From assembly GCA_002493625.1 (NCBI GenBank), contig DKZK01000027.1, positions 49,484 to 108,057 on the forward strand: a DNA stretch of 58,574 nt. The letters run 5' to 3'. Below, piece by piece: positions 25,680 to 34,124 of this stretch. The notes under the pieces were generated by a model. The model made no database searches. It was not told the DNA's origin and was given only the letters and a program-made list of their open reading frames with translations. How positions within the stretch are numbered: the stretch's first letter is position 1; every line of letters starts with the position of its first letter. This DNA comes from Lachnospiraceae bacterium UBA7076. GTDB lineage: Bacteria; Bacillota; Clostridia; Lachnospirales; Lachnospiraceae. A program made the position numbers and the translations under genes.

Positions 25680-27374
25680 CTACATATCATTATAATTTTT
25701 CACTAAATCTAAAAACTCTTTTTTATATTCGTCCTTTTCATAATCACAGGATTTTGCAAGCTCCGTTACAAGCTCCGTATTGCATGTTCCCTTATATTCA
25801 CTGTCCTTAAGAATCATTCCGAAGCCTGCAACCGCTGCCGCCCACCTGAAATTATCCGATCCCTTCTTTGAATATGCCTTCTTATCACAGACATATGTCA
25901 AAAGACTGCTTTTGTCCTGATCCGGCTCCTTATACCTTATGCTTAAAGTAAAAATTTCGTTCTTGTACTTACCGTTTTTTTCATATATCAGGTCGCCTTT
26001 TTCCGTATCCTGATATTTAAGGTCGATCTCGTTTATTTCCATGTCGGAATCGGACAACACAACCTCATACATTGCGGTAACGGTATGTCCTGCTCCCATC
26101 TCTCCTCCATCCTTCGTATCATCATTAAAATCCTCTGCCGCCATCACCCTGTTTTCATAGCCTATAAGCCTGTAGCCCTTGACATTTTCAGGGTTAAATT
26201 CCACCTGAAGCTTAACGTCCTTCGCAACCGTTATCATGTTTGCGCCAAGATTGTCCACAAGCGCCCTTTTTGCCTCAAATATTGAATCAATGTATGAGTA
26301 ATTACCGTTTCCCTTGTCTGCAAGCGTTTCCAGCTTATTATCCTTATAATTGCCGTAACCAAAACCGAGCACGCTTAAAAACACGCCGGACTCCTTCTTC
26401 TCGGTTATAAGTCTTTCAAGCTCTCCCTCACTTGTTATTCCAACATTCAAATCTCCGTCAGTGGCAAGTATAACCCTGTTGTTTCCACCTTTTATAAAAT
26501 ACTTTTCCGCTATCTCATATGCGGTGTTTATTCCCGCCGAACCATTTGTAGAGCCATATGCCTCAAGTTCTTCAATTGCTTTCGTTATTGTGTAATAATC
26601 ATTTCCCTTCGCTCCCTCCAGAATGACCTCGTCGCTTCCTGCGTAGGTAACGATGGAAATGGTGTCCTTCTCCGTAAGATTTTCCGCCAGCATGCAAAGC
26701 GCCTGCTGTACAAGGGGCAGCTTGTTTGAATCCATCATGGAGCCTGACGTATCGATGAGGAACACGATGTTAGAGGCAGGCGCCTCTGAAAAATCGACAG
26801 CCTCCGTGTTCACCGAAATAAGGGCAAGCTTTGTATCATCAGACCATGGACAGTCCGCATATTCCATATGAACTCCAAACTTTTCACCTGCCTTCGGCTC
26901 ATCATAATCGTAGCGGAAATAGTTTATCATTTCCTCAATTCTTACCTGTGACGGAACAACTTCAAGTCTGTACACTATATTGTTTCGTATTTGTGAATAA
27001 GAGGCTGTGTCAACATCTGCCCCAAATGTGGACAGCGGTGAATTTGCAACTGACATCCATGGATTTTCCGCAAGGTCATTATATTCATTTGTATTGTATT
27101 CCTCCTCATATCCCGGATATGGCATAACACATTCTTCGCAGGCGTCATCGGACGTCAATATATCATTCGTCATCATATCCTGCATACTCTGTGATGCCTC
27201 TGTAGCCGGTGTCTCAGTAGGTTCTTCGGTAAACGGTTTTTCAGTAGCCGTTCCCGGCTCATAGTGCCCTATAATATCATCGGACGTTTTGTCCTTACCT
27301 CCATCCTGTCCGCAGCCCCAAAGGCTAGCGACAAGGCAAATGGAAATAAACATTGCCAAAGCTTTTTTCTTCAT
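25680..27374 (-). CDS. VWA-domain lipoprotein, YfbK-like
   Basis: A 564-residue exported lipoprotein with signal peptide and lipobox SLWGC (Cys near residue 21). After a Thr/Glu-rich linker and the conserved NPWMSVANSPLSTFGADVDT block, a von Willebrand A domain carries a MIDAS motif (DTSGSM, a mid-domain Thr, and ATDGDLN), and the C-terminal third is the DUF3520-type domain of YfbK-like proteins. It follows a sigma/anti-sigma pair, so envelope-stress or surface-adhesion control is plausible. Its ribosome-binding site lies inside a hairpin (27382-27428). Confidence 0.88.
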   Translation of the reverse strand: MKKKALAMFISICLVASLWGCGQDGGKDKTSDDIIGHYEPGTATEKPFTEEPTETPATEASQSMQDMMTNDILTSDDACEECVMPYPGYEEEYNTNEYNDLAENPWMSVANSPLSTFGADVDTASYSQIRNNIVYRLEVVPSQVRIEEMINYFRYDYDEPKAGEKFGVHMEYADCPWSDDTKLALISVNTEAVDFSEAPASNIVFLIDTSGSMMDSNKLPLVQQALCMLAENLTEKDTISIVTYAGSDEVILEGAKGNDYYTITKAIEELEAYGSTNGSAGINTAYEIAEKYFIKGGNNRVILATDGDLNVGITSEGELERLITEKKESGVFLSVLGFGYGNYKDNKLETLADKGNGNYSYIDSIFEAKRALVDNLGANMITVAKDVKLQVEFNPENVKGYRLIGYENRVMAAEDFNDDTKDGGEMGAGHTVTAMYEVVLSDSDMEINEIDLKYQDTEKGDLIYEKNGKYKNEIFTLSIRYKEPDQDKSSLLTYVCDKKAYSKKGSDNFRWAAAVAGFGMILKDSEYKGTCNTELVTELAKSCDYEKDEYKKEFLDLVKNYNDM

Positions 27375-27381
27375 ATAAAAA

Positions 27382-27428
27382 CCCCCTTCGTATACTAATT
27401 CTTATAATCAATATACGAAAGGGGGTTT
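27382..27428 (-). terminator. Terminator-like hairpin that contains the VWA gene ribosome-binding site
   Basis: On the minus strand CCCCCTTTCGTATA (27425-27412) pairs with TATACGAAGGGGG (27394-27382), one base bulged, followed by TTTTTAT and at once the ATG at 27374. The AAGGGGG in the 3' arm is the only ribosome-binding site for the VWA gene, at 7 bases. The same structure could end transcription or block translation. Confidence 0.7.
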
Positions 27429-27454
27429 ATTTTTTATGGAACATTTTTCAAATT

Positions 27455-28207
27455 TTATTTTTTTATAAATTTTTCATACCCATTCCCATCAGCCTCTATA
27501 TATAGGATGCCTTCCTCGCTGCTGCTTCCATATATATTCTGTCCGATTTCAAGGCACGTACCCTCAAAATTTTCATCTGGATACGCACTGTCCACGCTCT
27601 CAACCATCCCTATAAGGGCATATCCGTCAGGCAGATTATTAACGTATACTCCCCCATATTCATATACAGCATCCTCAACCATAATATATTTTCCAATGGA
27701 GGGTTCCGTGTTCTCCGCAGCGTTTTCCGCCGCATCCTGAGTCAAAGCATTACTGTCTCCGACTGGTTCGTTTGCGGTAATATCAGACATAGGATTATCC
27801 TGTCCGGCTCCATTTACGGCAGCCCCGTCTTCAACAGCTTCCTCATTCGGAGCCTCGGTAGGAGAACATTCCTCCTGATATGCAACATTATCCGAATCCT
27901 TAGCAACGTAATTATCCGATTTGTTTCTTCCTCCCAATGCTCCGCCTAAAACAGGAATTGCTATAACAACGGCAAGCACGCACGCAGCAATCATACCTAT
28001 ATATTTTCTTTTCATTCTTCCTGAAGTAATGCCTGTAACCTTGTTATTTTCACTATTTTTTACTTTTCCTGCTTCCTTTTCAAAGCCATCCTCTATTTGG
28101 TTCCACAAATCAGGAGTATCCTCCTCCGCCACGGAAAGGTATGCATTCATTTCCTGCTCCGACAAAGCTTCACTGTTAAACTGTGCTATATTATCCTTCT
28201 TCCTCAT
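27455..28207 (-). CDS. Membrane anti-sigma factor (probable)
   Basis: A 250-residue single-pass membrane protein. A cytoplasmic N-terminal region of about 65 residues (EQEMNAYLSVAEEDTPDLWNQ) precedes the span (about 70-88), then an acidic Ala/Asn/Glu-rich linker and a small exterior domain with VYEYGGVYVNNLPDGY. It overlaps the sigma gene by 17 bases, the usual layout of ECF sigma/anti-sigma pairs. There is no HxxxCxxC zinc motif, so it is not a zinc-type anti-sigma. Function is from context. Confidence 0.75.
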   Translation of the reverse strand: MRKKDNIAQFNSEALSEQEMNAYLSVAEEDTPDLWNQIEDGFEKEAGKVKNSENNKVTGITSGRMKRKYIGMIAACVLAVVIAIPVLGGALGGRNKSDNYVAKDSDNVAYQEECSPTEAPNEEAVEDGAAVNGAGQDNPMSDITANEPVGDSNALTQDAAENAAENTEPSIGKYIMVEDAVYEYGGVYVNNLPDGYALIGMVESVDSAYPDENFEGTCLEIGQNIYGSSSEEGILYIEADGNGYEKFIKK

Positions 28208-28796
28208 AGCCTGACAGACACCTCCTCAGCTTTTTTATCCCCTGATTATACAGCCATGTTACCGTACCCATAGGCTGCTTTGTAGCCTCTGATATATCCT
28301 TAAACCTAAGCTCTCCCAAAAGCTTCATATGGACGATTTCCCGCTCCTTAGAAGAAAGTGTTTCTAACGCCTGCCGCATATCCTCTGCAAGCACCGCCTT
28401 TTTTTCCACATCAAAGCTTTCATCCCCGGAAGCCTTTTTTGCTGCATTTTTACTGTGGGCAGCCCTATCAATAACATCCTCACTCTGCTCCGTATCGTCT
28501 TGTCTTATATCAACCAAAATTTCCCTGCCGTTTTTTCTTAAAAAATCGACGGACATGTTTTTTGCAATTGTAACAAGCCACGTTTTATGGGGCGAGCCCT
28601 TTTTAAAGCTTCCTGCCACACGGATAAGCTTTATAAAAAATTCAGAGGTTATATCCTCCGCATCCTCACGTCTGCCCACCGTATTATACACAACCGCATA
28701 TATAAGCTTTATGTATGCCTCATATATCTTCCTAAGTCCCTCCTTGTCGCCCTTCAGAACGAGGTCAAGACATAGGGTAAACTCCTCATCTGTCAC
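28191..28796 (-). CDS. RNA polymerase sigma factor, ECF type
   Basis: Alternative sigma factor, 201 residues. Region 2 contains NTVGRREDAEDITSEFFIKL, and region 4 contains LSSKEREIVHMKLLGELRF with a helix-turn-helix ending MGTVTWLYNQGIKKLRR. The spacer between the two is longer than usual and Lys/Glu-rich. The start is GTG at 28796 with GGAGG 7 bases upstream. Its target is not visible, but the co-transcribed anti-sigma and the VWA lipoprotein gene suggest an envelope regulon with autoregulation. Confidence 0.88.
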   Translation of the reverse strand: MTDEEFTLCLDLVLKGDKEGLRKIYEAYIKLIYAVVYNTVGRREDAEDITSEFFIKLIRVAGSFKKGSPHKTWLVTIAKNMSVDFLRKNGREILVDIRQDDTEQSEDVIDRAAHSKNAAKKASGDESFDVEKKAVLAEDMRQALETLSSKEREIVHMKLLGELRFKDISEATKQPMGTVTWLYNQGIKKLRRCLSGYEEEG

Positions 28797-28818
28797 AAAT
28801 TAGCCTCCCAACCATGAC

Positions 28819-28835
28819 GTGAGAATTGCTCTCAC
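28819..28835. promoter_or_regulatory. Perfect dyad upstream of the sigma gene
   Basis: GTGAGA-ATTGC-TCTCAC, 6-bp arms, lies 22 bases before the GTG start of the sigma gene. It could be an operator or an mRNA hairpin. No clear promoter is seen in the 117-base gap. Confidence 0.35.
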
Positions 28836-28913
28836 TTAATGTACGAATCAACTTTAAAAATTTATGGTAAAAATAAATGAATTTAAAAATATATTTTAAT
28901 TACACGGTTATTC

Positions 28914-29534
28914 TTATTTATTCTTATAATAGAAAATTGCAAGCTGCGTTCTGTCGCGAAGCTCAAGCTTTTCCAATATGACGCTTATGTAATTTCTTAC
29001 CGTTCCCTCGCTCAAGAAAAGCTTTTCGGCAATTTCTTTATTGCTTTCCCCCGCTGCAAGCTCCTCAATCATCTCAAATTCCTTATCTGTCAGATTAAAG
29101 CTTTTATAATCAAAAACTTTCTTTTTACTCATAAGACAGGGAAGCTTTTCAACAATATCCTGTCCGAATACGCTCTGTCCCTTTGACACAGCCACAAGCG
29201 CAGGCACGATTCCCTCAAAGTCCTGCTTTAAAATGTACCCCTTTGCTCCTATATTAAGCGCACTTACTATATACTCATCATCCATAAAAGTTGTAAGGTA
29301 CAATATTCTGGCATCATGATGCTTTTCAAGTATCATTTTCCCGGCGGTAAGTCCGCTCATACCGTTCATCCTTATATCCATCAGCAAAACATCAGGCTTA
29401 TACTCCTCGTATAATTTTATTGCCTCCTGTCCGCTATATCCCATAGCGGCAATCTCTATATTTTCATTTGCCTCAAGTATGGCTTTCAGTGATACCACAA
29501 CAAGCGCATCATCATCTATTAAAACGATTCTCAT
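28914..29534 (-). CDS. Response regulator, NarL/LuxR type
   Basis: A 206-residue DNA-binding response regulator. The receiver domain (1-120) has the acidic pocket IDDDA, the phospho-acceptor Asp in LLMDIRMNG, and a Lys in YILKQD. The C-terminal LuxR-type helix-turn-helix reads NLTDKEFEMIEELAAGESNKE, then SEGTVRNYISVILEKL. It starts 37 bases after the histidine kinase, its evident partner. A likely target is the ABC exporter operon upstream, by analogy with LnrJK/LnrLMN and LiaRS-type systems. Confidence 0.92.
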   Translation of the reverse strand: MRIVLIDDDALVVVSLKAILEANENIEIAAMGYSGQEAIKLYEEYKPDVLLMDIRMNGMSGLTAGKMILEKHHDARILYLTTFMDDEYIVSALNIGAKGYILKQDFEGIVPALVAVSKGQSVFGQDIVEKLPCLMSKKKVFDYKSFNLTDKEFEMIEELAAGESNKEIAEKLFLSEGTVRNYISVILEKLELRDRTQLAIFYYKNK

Positions 29535-29571
29535 ATTAATCCTCCGAACTCTTATAGCCCCTAGATATAAT

Positions 29572-30696
29572 TTAATTCACCTTTGGCAGAGTGACAAATA
29601 TTTTATATCCTTTTTCTGTGTTTATTGTTATATTGCCGTTTAATGCGCTGACCCTGTCACGCATGTTTTCCAATCCGATACCGTAGTCTGTTTCAGCATG
29701 GTATGCAGTGTTGCCACCTGCACAATTTGTATAATCATGGACAATCAGTTGATACATTGCAGGGTGTTCTCTTAGTATTATGTCAACCATATCATTTTTG
29801 CTATGTTTTATTATGTTCGATACCGACTCTTTTATAATTCCGATTATTGCATATTTATACTGCCTCTCAATACTGTCTGACATGTCATAAACAAATTTAT
29901 ATTCAAATTTTTCTTTCAGCGGCAAAAGTATATCGCTTACCGCCTGTTTCAAATCTATTGACTCATCATGAAGGTCATGGACACTTTCCCTTATGTTGTT
30001 CATGGCAATGTCAAGACTTTCCTTTACGGCACAAAGCTGTCCGTGCAACGGCTCCTCCCTGTAGATTGTCATAAGCGCTCCCGTCTGCAAAATAGACCTT
30101 GTAAGCATATGTCCCACATTATCATGTATGTCCCTTGCAATTCTGTTCCGCTCCTTTAAGGTTGCCACATAAAGCTCATTATCCTGTTTTTCGATAAGGC
30201 TCTTGTTTTTTTCTGCAAGCAGCATATTTTTTTCCTGCCCGTCATCACGTATTCTTTTAACATTTGTAAAAAGCCTTTCATTTTTTGCGCTTTTATCATT
30301 CAGAACACATGCAAGACCTATTACTATAACTATGCCCACAAGCATTTTTACCGGATAGTGCCGCTCTGCATTTACAATTGCCACAGCCATTATAATCGCC
30401 TGCGGAATAAGGCGGCTGCCATATATGTCATATATAACAAAAGGGGATAAAATGGCAAGCGACGGCATAAAAACTGCCGCCAGACTGTAAACAAGCACTA
30501 TTATACCTTTATTTTTCCTGCTGTCAACATAGCAAAGCAGACTCACAAATATTACTAAAATAAGAACTAAAACCACAGAACTTACATAATTTCCCTTTTC
30601 CCCCGGAAAGCTCTGCCAAAGCATTTCCCCCGAAAGAAAGTAAAACAGGTACAGGGATAAAAACAATATTATAAGCCTGTCCGCAATATATGACAT
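29572..30696 (-). CDS. Sensor histidine kinase, HisKA_3 type
   Basis: A 374-residue kinase. About five membrane spans fill residues 1-140 with almost no exterior domain, so it is an intramembrane-type sensor. A coiled coil leads to the phospho-acceptor box ERNRIARDIHDNVGH (His near 193), and the ATPase domain ends in DYGIGLENMRDRV. Co-transcribed with the response regulator and with the 332-residue membrane protein upstream. The lack of a sensor loop suggests it senses membrane stress or a transporter, as in antibiotic-detoxification modules. Confidence 0.9.
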   Translation of the reverse strand: MSYIADRLIILFLSLYLFYFLSGEMLWQSFPGEKGNYVSSVVLVLILVIFVSLLCYVDSRKNKGIIVLVYSLAAVFMPSLAILSPFVIYDIYGSRLIPQAIIMAVAIVNAERHYPVKMLVGIVIVIGLACVLNDKSAKNERLFTNVKRIRDDGQEKNMLLAEKNKSLIEKQDNELYVATLKERNRIARDIHDNVGHMLTRSILQTGALMTIYREEPLHGQLCAVKESLDIAMNNIRESVHDLHDESIDLKQAVSDILLPLKEKFEYKFVYDMSDSIERQYKYAIIGIIKESVSNIIKHSKNDMVDIILREHPAMYQLIVHDYTNCAGGNTAYHAETDYGIGLENMRDRVSALNGNITINTEKGYKIFVTLPKVN

Positions 30697-30723
30697 ATCA
30701 CATTTCCTCCGTTTGCAATATTG

Positions 30724-31722
30724 TTATTCTGCCTCATAAAGTATGTACTCCAGCAGTTTTCTCTCCTGTTCCCGTTCCTCATCACATATGGAAAATTTAT
30801 CAATTACCCTAAGACCATCCATAGCTGTCTTCTTGGCCTGCTCCTTCTGACCTAAAATGTAATACTCATAATATGCCATAGTCCTTCTCCCATTGCTGTC
30901 CATATCATGCTTTAAGTCATCCTCCGCCTCGCCGAAATAATAAACTGCCTTTTCAGCATTGGGGTTTATGTAGGAGTAGTAAAATATAATAATATTGTAT
31001 ATCGTTGCCTCCGACCTCAGATAGCCCTCCGCCAAATTACCCTCAAGACACTCAACGATGGGCAGAAGCTCACTGTAACTGCCAAGCCAAAGCTTCTGCA
31101 TAAACCTTAGACCTTCATAGCTTAATATATCATATTTTGTCGTTTTCAGTCCAAGCTGCTCATGGGGTGGAAGCGCCATATCCTCAAGCCTGCTTCCGTT
31201 TATCCACGCCTTGCCAATTTGCTTCAGCCGTCCTCTTAAGCTTTTCTTTGCGTTTACATGAGCAGATATTGCGAGAAAGGTTATAAACACACTGTCTAAT
31301 ACTACTGCAAAAGCCATCCCCCATAAAAAGGTATAGACATTATCTTCATAAAGATCATCAACACGTCCCTGCGTGCCAAAATGCGCCATGGCAAATATCA
31401 GTATGGACACTGCCCACATAACCGCAATGTGCATAACAGAAATCATTTTATCTTCTTTATCCGTAAGGCCGGTCTTTATTGTCAGATAACTGGAAATAGG
31501 AGTGAATTTTCTTATTGTAAATTTTATCTTTCCATTGACGTCTGAAATATCAAAAAACAGCGTTCGGAAATACTTAAATTTAAATCCGTTTATCATCGTC
31601 ACAAACAGTCCAATCAATGCGCCGATAAAGCTTGCAATAAACCAGCCTGTAATAATGCCAAAACCGCATGCAAGCCCCAGATATCCGATTCCATGTCCCT
31701 GATATCCTACTATTAGTCCCAT
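30724..31722 (-). CDS. M50-like membrane protein without the HExxH motif, unknown function
   Basis: A 332-residue protein. Spans near 1-45, then GFKFKYFRTLFFDISDVNGK, further spans near 95-165, and a helical C-terminal half. The GFKFxxFR block followed by NGKxKF recalls M50-type metallopeptidase-like proteins of Lachnospiraceae, but the HExxH zinc site that should precede it is replaced by IGALIG-type residues, so if related it is a pseudo-enzyme. The helical half could bind a partner. It is the first gene of the operon with the kinase and regulator and starts after GGGAGGG. Confidence 0.5.
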   Translation of the reverse strand: MGLIVGYQGHGIGYLGLACGFGIITGWFIASFIGALIGLFVTMINGFKFKYFRTLFFDISDVNGKIKFTIRKFTPISSYLTIKTGLTDKEDKMISVMHIAVMWAVSILIFAMAHFGTQGRVDDLYEDNVYTFLWGMAFAVVLDSVFITFLAISAHVNAKKSLRGRLKQIGKAWINGSRLEDMALPPHEQLGLKTTKYDILSYEGLRFMQKLWLGSYSELLPIVECLEGNLAEGYLRSEATIYNIIIFYYSYINPNAEKAVYYFGEAEDDLKHDMDSNGRRTMAYYEYYILGQKEQAKKTAMDGLRVIDKFSICDEEREQERKLLEYILYEAE

Positions 31723-31784
31723 CTGTAACCCTCCCTCAGTAAAATACTATTACTTTTCAACTATATCCCATTTTACACAATAAA

Positions 31785-31867
31785 AAAGGGGCTGTCCACT
31801 AAGAAATGGTTCCAAATGGCAACCCTGCGACTGCCGACGCAGCCGTTTCTTAATGTGACAGCCCCTT
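31785..31867. repeat. Palindromic element C, probable terminator of the ABC operon
   Basis: Arms GGGGCTGTCCACTAAGAAA and TTTCTTAATGTGACAGCCCC flank GGTT/AACC and CTGCG/CGCAG pairs, with A-runs on one side and T-runs on the other. It starts 7 bases after the stop of the last ABC permease on the minus strand and exits into TTTTTTATTG, so it should separate the ABC operon from the two-component operon. It shares its tips with elements A, B, D and E. Confidence 0.75.
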
Positions 31868-31873
31868 TATAAT

Positions 31874-32989
31874 CTAGCTGCTCCTTGCAGTCCTCATTCT
31901 CTTGGACACCACAGCCGCTACCATGAAAAATGCCAGTGCAAACAAAAGCTCTATCCCTAAGCCTGCCGCTATGTCGTCCATGCTTCCGCCCTCAAATATT
32001 TTATCGTTGGTATTAATATACCAGTATGTAGGCATAAATTTTGCAACCGCAAGCATTCCCTTGCTAAACATACTGACAGGCACAAATACGCCTCCCAAAA
32101 AGCACAGTGCAAGACCTGCTATGTTTGCTATGATGTTTTTTGTATCGCCTGACACTCCAAAATTTCCCACTATGGTTGCCATTGCCGTTCCTGTAATGGT
32201 AAAGCCGAGACTGTTTAATGCGACCTTATAAAGCATATCCTTAAAATCACTATATCCCATAAGACACGCCATGGCAATAAATAATATCCACACAAAAATA
32301 CTGATTATGACTGCTCCCAAGAAAATCTGCATATTTTTACTTCTGAGCGTTATAGGTGAAACATTTAATCTATCATTTACGTCCTTTTTATTGAAGGCAA
32401 CGATTACAGGCGTAATGATAAAAAACATAATCATAATAATTACATAAGGCACATATGAGAAATAGTAATATATTGTCGGTTTTTCCGCACTTCCCACAGA
32501 AAGCTCCACAAGCCCGTCACTGTCCAATGCCTTTAAGGTAAGGGCATAGGCATCCTCCATGGAATATCCTGCCGTAAGAAGCGCCCTCATATTAGCTTCG
32601 TACATGGCAATCTGGTTATCCACGTAAATTCCCACGCTTGTGCCGGGACGTTTCACATTGGTAAGCTCCCCCGTTGTCCCATAGTCCTTCTCAATATACA
32701 GCACATAATCTATTTTGTGATAATAAAGATAATCCTGTATCTGTTCATCCGTATATTCCTCATATTTCACATCATGGATTCCCGACAGATAATCGATAAG
32801 CTTACCGGAAGCCTCACTTTTATCATGATCCACAATGACAAGCGTGCATGAGCTTGCAGTGTAGGAGCCTGCGCCATCACGCTGGGAGCTTCCCATCATA
32901 ACGCATAAAACCAAAAATATACCGACATATATCATGGTGACCGGAAGCTGTTTTTTCACTATTTTGAAAAATGTGTTAAATACTTGCAT
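31874..32989 (-). CDS. ABC-2 type transporter permease
   Basis: A 371-residue permease of the ABC2_membrane_3 layout: one N-terminal span (about 17-35), an exterior domain of about 150 residues with KSEASGKLIDYLSG, then five spans (about 175-365). The ATG at 32989 (MQVFNTFFK) follows GGAG; the upstream in-frame extension lies within the previous gene. It overlaps the preceding permease by 14 bases. With the other permease and the ATPase it probably forms an exporter of a hydrophobic compound. Confidence 0.85.
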   Translation of the reverse strand: MQVFNTFFKIVKKQLPVTMIYVGIFLVLCVMMGSSQRDGAGSYTASSCTLVIVDHDKSEASGKLIDYLSGIHDVKYEEYTDEQIQDYLYYHKIDYVLYIEKDYGTTGELTNVKRPGTSVGIYVDNQIAMYEANMRALLTAGYSMEDAYALTLKALDSDGLVELSVGSAEKPTIYYYFSYVPYVIIMIMFFIITPVIVAFNKKDVNDRLNVSPITLRSKNMQIFLGAVIISIFVWILFIAMACLMGYSDFKDMLYKVALNSLGFTITGTAMATIVGNFGVSGDTKNIIANIAGLALCFLGGVFVPVSMFSKGMLAVAKFMPTYWYINTNDKIFEGGSMDDIAAGLGIELLFALAFFMVAAVVSKRMRTARSS

Positions 32990-34124
32990 ACCGTTTTCTC
33001 CTTCCCACCAGCACTCCTCCGAAAACACAAAGGACTGATATTATTAAAAGCGTGATTAAATTTCCAAAACATCTGTCGTAGGTGTCATATATTTCCAGTG
33101 AATAAAAGGAATCCGCTATAAGCGCCGTCGGATTAATTTTATTTATAACAGGACATTTTTCCTCGACTACCATTCTCATGTTTCCAACCATAAGACCGCT
33201 TAAAAATGCAGTTCCTACCACAATTGCAGTTCCGATAACGTCCTTTGCATTTCTTGACAGCCCTCCGATACTGCCTATGAAGAAACCAAGACATGTTCCC
33301 GTCAGGCATCCGCATAATATGATAAGACCTGTATATCCTGCCTGATTTCCAAAATCAACCCCGATGATTATGAGATAGATAAGACCCAGAAGCGAACATA
33401 TCGCCTGTGTAATTACCGTTGCAAGAAGTCCTGAAACAGTCTGTGTCAATGTAGCTGCTCCCGATATACATTTTCTTGCTCCTATACTGCTTAAGTTTGC
33501 CTGACTGCCTACCGCAAACGCAATACCTGCATTTACCGACATAAGACACGCCATGGCAATCAGATTATAAAAATATTGAATATAAGTATCTCCGTTTCCG
33601 TCTGACAATTTCTTCTCAATATTTTTATTTTCGCCCGTTAAAAGCATTGTCATGGCATCCGGTATTTTTTCAGGCGCATCCTTTGATAAGCCGGCAGCAA
33701 CGGTTACCGCCTGATGATATCGTGCCGTTATTGACGTTAAAATACTTTCCTCTACGCCCTCCTCCTTGACAATCAGCTTAAGCTCCCCCTGTCCGGAGTA
33801 AAATATTCCTTTTATTTTTTCATCCGCAAGCAGCTCCTCCGCCTCCTCCATTCCGGAAACCTCTGTAATGTCAAGCAGGCTTTCCTCCCCGTCAAGGCTT
33901 ATATTTGCAACAATATCGTCAAAATTTTGTTTTACGCTCCCGTCGTCAATAACAACGGCTGCCTTTATGGAATGAAGCATTTCATCCTTCTCATATATAT
34001 TCCCAAAGGATGCATAAAACAGTGTTCCCAGAGCGATTATAAAGACAATGCTCCACATCATCTGGGTTTTATTGTGAATAATTATTTTAATGGTATATTT
34101 AAAATTGTGTATAAATGTTTTCAT
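32976..34124 (-). CDS. ABC-2 type transporter permease
   Basis: A 382-residue permease with the same topology as its neighbour: N-terminal span (about 22-40), exterior domain (about 41-185) and five or six C-terminal spans, with GGLSRNAKDVIGTAI before a conserved span pair. Its ATG abuts the ATPase stop directly (GGAGGCATAA-ATG), so the ATPase and permease are coupled. Two different permeases plus one ATPase resemble the LnrLMN-type antibiotic exporters. Confidence 0.85.
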   Translation of the reverse strand: MKTFIHNFKYTIKIIIHNKTQMMWSIVFIIALGTLFYASFGNIYEKDEMLHSIKAAVVIDDGSVKQNFDDIVANISLDGEESLLDITEVSGMEEAEELLADEKIKGIFYSGQGELKLIVKEEGVEESILTSITARYHQAVTVAAGLSKDAPEKIPDAMTMLLTGENKNIEKKLSDGNGDTYIQYFYNLIAMACLMSVNAGIAFAVGSQANLSSIGARKCISGAATLTQTVSGLLATVITQAICSLLGLIYLIIIGVDFGNQAGYTGLIILCGCLTGTCLGFFIGSIGGLSRNAKDVIGTAIVVGTAFLSGLMVGNMRMVVEEKCPVINKINPTALIADSFYSLEIYDTYDRCFGNLITLLIISVLCVFGGVLVGRRKRYASI

